Source: Bordetella parapertussis | GTDB lineage: Bacteria > Pseudomonadota > Gammaproteobacteria > Burkholderiales > SG8-39 | Direction: 5' to 3' | Length of the DNA stretch: 44,665 nucleotides | NCBI GenBank assembly: GCA_945862265.1 | Contig: CAMAXP010000037.1 | Coordinates: 1-44,665 of the forward strand | Shown: piece by piece, positions 43,419 to 44,665 of the stretch | Layout of the letters: each line of letters starts with the position of its first letter | Numbering within the stretch: the first letter of the stretch is position 1 | Translations under genes and position numbers: made by a program | The notes under the pieces: generated by a model | What the model was told of the DNA's origin: nothing | The model's database searches: none | What the model saw: only the letters and a program-made list of their open reading frames with translations

Positions 43419-44522
43419 ATGGCCCGCAAACGCCCCATCCCGCACCCCGGCACGCTGCTCGTCCTCGAGCACACCTCCAGAATCCTCAAAGGCAACCCGC
43501 TCGGTGACCTGCATGTGAGGAAGGTGGGCGTGTGGTTGCCGCCGCAGTACGGGATCAACGCCAAGGAACGCTTCCCGGTGCTCTACGACCTCGTCGGGTT
43601 CACCGGCTCGGGCCTTTCGCACACCAGCTGGAAAGCCTTCAATGAAAACCTGCCGGAGCGCGCCGCGCGGCTCATCGCGGAGAAGAAGATGGGGCCGGTG
43701 ATCATCGTTTTTCCCGACTGTTTCACCGCGCTGGGCGGAAACCAGTACGTCAACTCGTCGGCGATCGGCAATTACGCCGACTACCTGACGAAGGAGATCA
43801 TTCCTTTCGTGGACCGCGAATTCATGACCCTTCCAAGCCGCGAGCATCGCGGCTGCTTCGGCAAGTCGTCCGGTGGCTACGGGTCGATCGTCCACGCGAT
43901 GAAGTATCCGCAGTACTGGGGCGCGGTGGCCGACCACTCGGGCGACGCGTGCTTCGACTTCGTCTACTGGCACGACTGGCCGAACACGCTGAACCTGCTG
44001 GCGAAGTACCGGGCGCAGCCGCGCAAGGAGGGCGCCTACGATGCGGGGAAGGAGGCCGGACGCAAGGGCTTGGCGCAGGGTCTGGACGACGGGCGCATCC
44101 GGCGCTTCCTCGAAGCGGTATGGAAGAAGACCAAGGTCTCGGGCGCCGAGGTCCACGGCGTCATGAACCTCTGCATGGCTGCCACTTACGACCCGGACCC
44201 GAAGGCGCCGAACGGCTTTCGCGTGCCTTTCAACCTGGAGTCGGGTGAGGTGATCCCGGCGCGCTGGAAGCGTTGGCAGGCGAACGACCCGGTCCACATG
44301 GTCGAAAAGCACAAGGCAAGCCTGAAGACGTTGCGCGGCATCTGGGTCGACTGCGGCTGGCGCGACCAGTACCACATCCAGTTCGGATCGCGGCAGTTGT
44401 CAGCGCGGCTTGCGCAGGCGGGCATCCGCCACACTTATGAAGAGTTCGACGATGACCACTCGGATATCGACTACCGCATGGACCGCAGCCTGCCCTTCCT
44501 CTACAAGGCGCTGAAGCCCTAG
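43419..44522 (+). CDS. Esterase of the esterase-D/enterochelin-esterase type
   Basis: The protein has 367 residues with no signal peptide. The alpha/beta-hydrolase fold shows 'KVGVWLPPQYGINAKERFPV', 'PVIIVFPDCFTALGGNQYVN', the nucleophile Ser150 in 'GCFGKSSGGYGSIVHAM' (GxSxG), and a C-terminal His in 'EEFDDDHSDIDYRMDRSLPF'. The family cleaves carboxyl esters such as S-formylglutathione or siderophore esters; this subgroup's substrate is unknown. It is separated from the redox operon by 81 bp. Its TAG overlaps the stop of the transposase fragment on the other strand. Confidence 0.85.
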   Translation: MARKRPIPHPGTLLVLEHTSRILKGNPLGDLHVRKVGVWLPPQYGINAKERFPVLYDLVGFTGSGLSHTSWKAFNENLPERAARLIAEKKMGPVIIVFPDCFTALGGNQYVNSSAIGNYADYLTKEIIPFVDREFMTLPSREHRGCFGKSSGGYGSIVHAMKYPQYWGAVADHSGDACFDFVYWHDWPNTLNLLAKYRAQPRKEGAYDAGKEAGRKGLAQGLDDGRIRRFLEAVWKKTKVSGAEVHGVMNLCMAATYDPDPKAPNGFRVPFNLESGEVIPARWKRWQANDPVHMVEKHKASLKTLRGIWVDCGWRDQYHIQFGSRQLSARLAQAGIRHTYEEFDDDHSDIDYRMDRSLPFLYKALKP

Positions 44523-44665
44523 TGTAGTGCTTCGTTCTGTTTGGAACTTAAGCGGCTGTTGGCGCGAATGACCTTGGCAAGGATGTCATTGGCCTTGGCA
44601 GTCCATACGAAAGGCTTGGGATTTTTATTGTGCAAATCGATGTACTCCTTGATTGCAGTGGTCAG
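44519..44665 (-). mobile_element. IS630-type transposase, C-terminal end (runs off the window)
   Basis: The minus strand from the right edge encodes 48 residues to a TAG at 44519-44521. They include 'IKEYIDLHNKNPKPFVWTAK' and 'ANDILAKVIRANSRL', the usual end of IS630-family transposases. The base composition is lower in GC than the rest of the window. No terminal inverted repeat can be seen between its stop and the esterase stop, which share bases, so the IS end is missing or the fragment is a relic. The 5' part lies beyond the window. Confidence 0.8.

Overview
This is a GC-rich, gene-dense chromosomal window that reads as a betaproteobacterium (Burkholderiales/Rhodocyclales-like). The clearest sign is the gene order suhB / trmJ-cysE-iscRSUA-hscBA-fdx-iscX, together with TesA/YbbAP, RmuC and OmpH/Prc proteins of betaproteobacterial type. 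Genes are tightly packed, and many junctions are ATGA, GTGA or TAATG overlaps that imply translational coupling. I saw no rRNA, tRNA or CRISPR array.

Left edge (1-2238) is a scarred accessory segment. It holds the frameshifted tail of an HlyD-type secretion adaptor, the C-terminal relic of a tyrosine recombinase, an intact Fic AMP-transferase behind short repeats, and about 330 bp with no gene but an FNR/ANR-like box. That box lies just upstream of a stress operon (2239-5189): universal stress protein, two-domain PPK2-type polyphosphate:AMP phosphotransferase, and hemerythrin. Convergent to it is a protein with two cyclic-nucleotide-binding domains; a flavin monooxygenase follows.

The core (7894-17752) is suhB, trmJ, a badly deleted cysE, and the complete ISC iron-sulfur assembly operon. 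It runs by overlap into a fusion of an NADH-dehydrogenase-like flavoprotein with selenophosphate synthetase (SelD). The user of selenophosphate, the tRNA 2-selenouridine synthase SelU/MnmH, lies just beyond on the opposite strand (19580-20659) at the head of an operon with an atypical SDR, a DsbA-fold/NTF2-like fusion and a 27-residue hydrophobic mini-ORF. No selA, selB or selC is present, so selenium here probably serves tRNA modification. IscS can supply sulfur and selenium to this route.

The middle (20683-36484) carries tesA/ybbA/ybbP, a VIT1-type metal transporter with a truncated hemoglobin, a HigBA toxin-antitoxin pair, rmuC-amidase, a fully overlapping araC-mobA-moeA-tal operon divergent from an MFS exporter, a cNMP-gated-type MscS channel and an OmpH/Skp chaperone. 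The right part (36560-44665) has a 31-nt palindrome, the periplasmic protease Prc, a deleted alpha/beta hydrolase, a VapBC-type pair, a lipoprotein solute-binding protein, and a compact redox operon: a cytochrome b561 stub, an NAD(P)H:FAD/[2Fe-2S] reductase, a histidine-rich cytochrome b-like membrane protein and an octaheme cytochrome c. An esterase and the tail of an IS630-type transposase close the window.

The two most unusual features are the redox operon, which looks like a short NAD(P)H-to-periplasm electron wire, and the presence of three genes (cysE, a hydrolase, cytochrome b561) that keep one or both ends but have lost most of their middle. The second pattern may be real gene decay or an assembly artefact.
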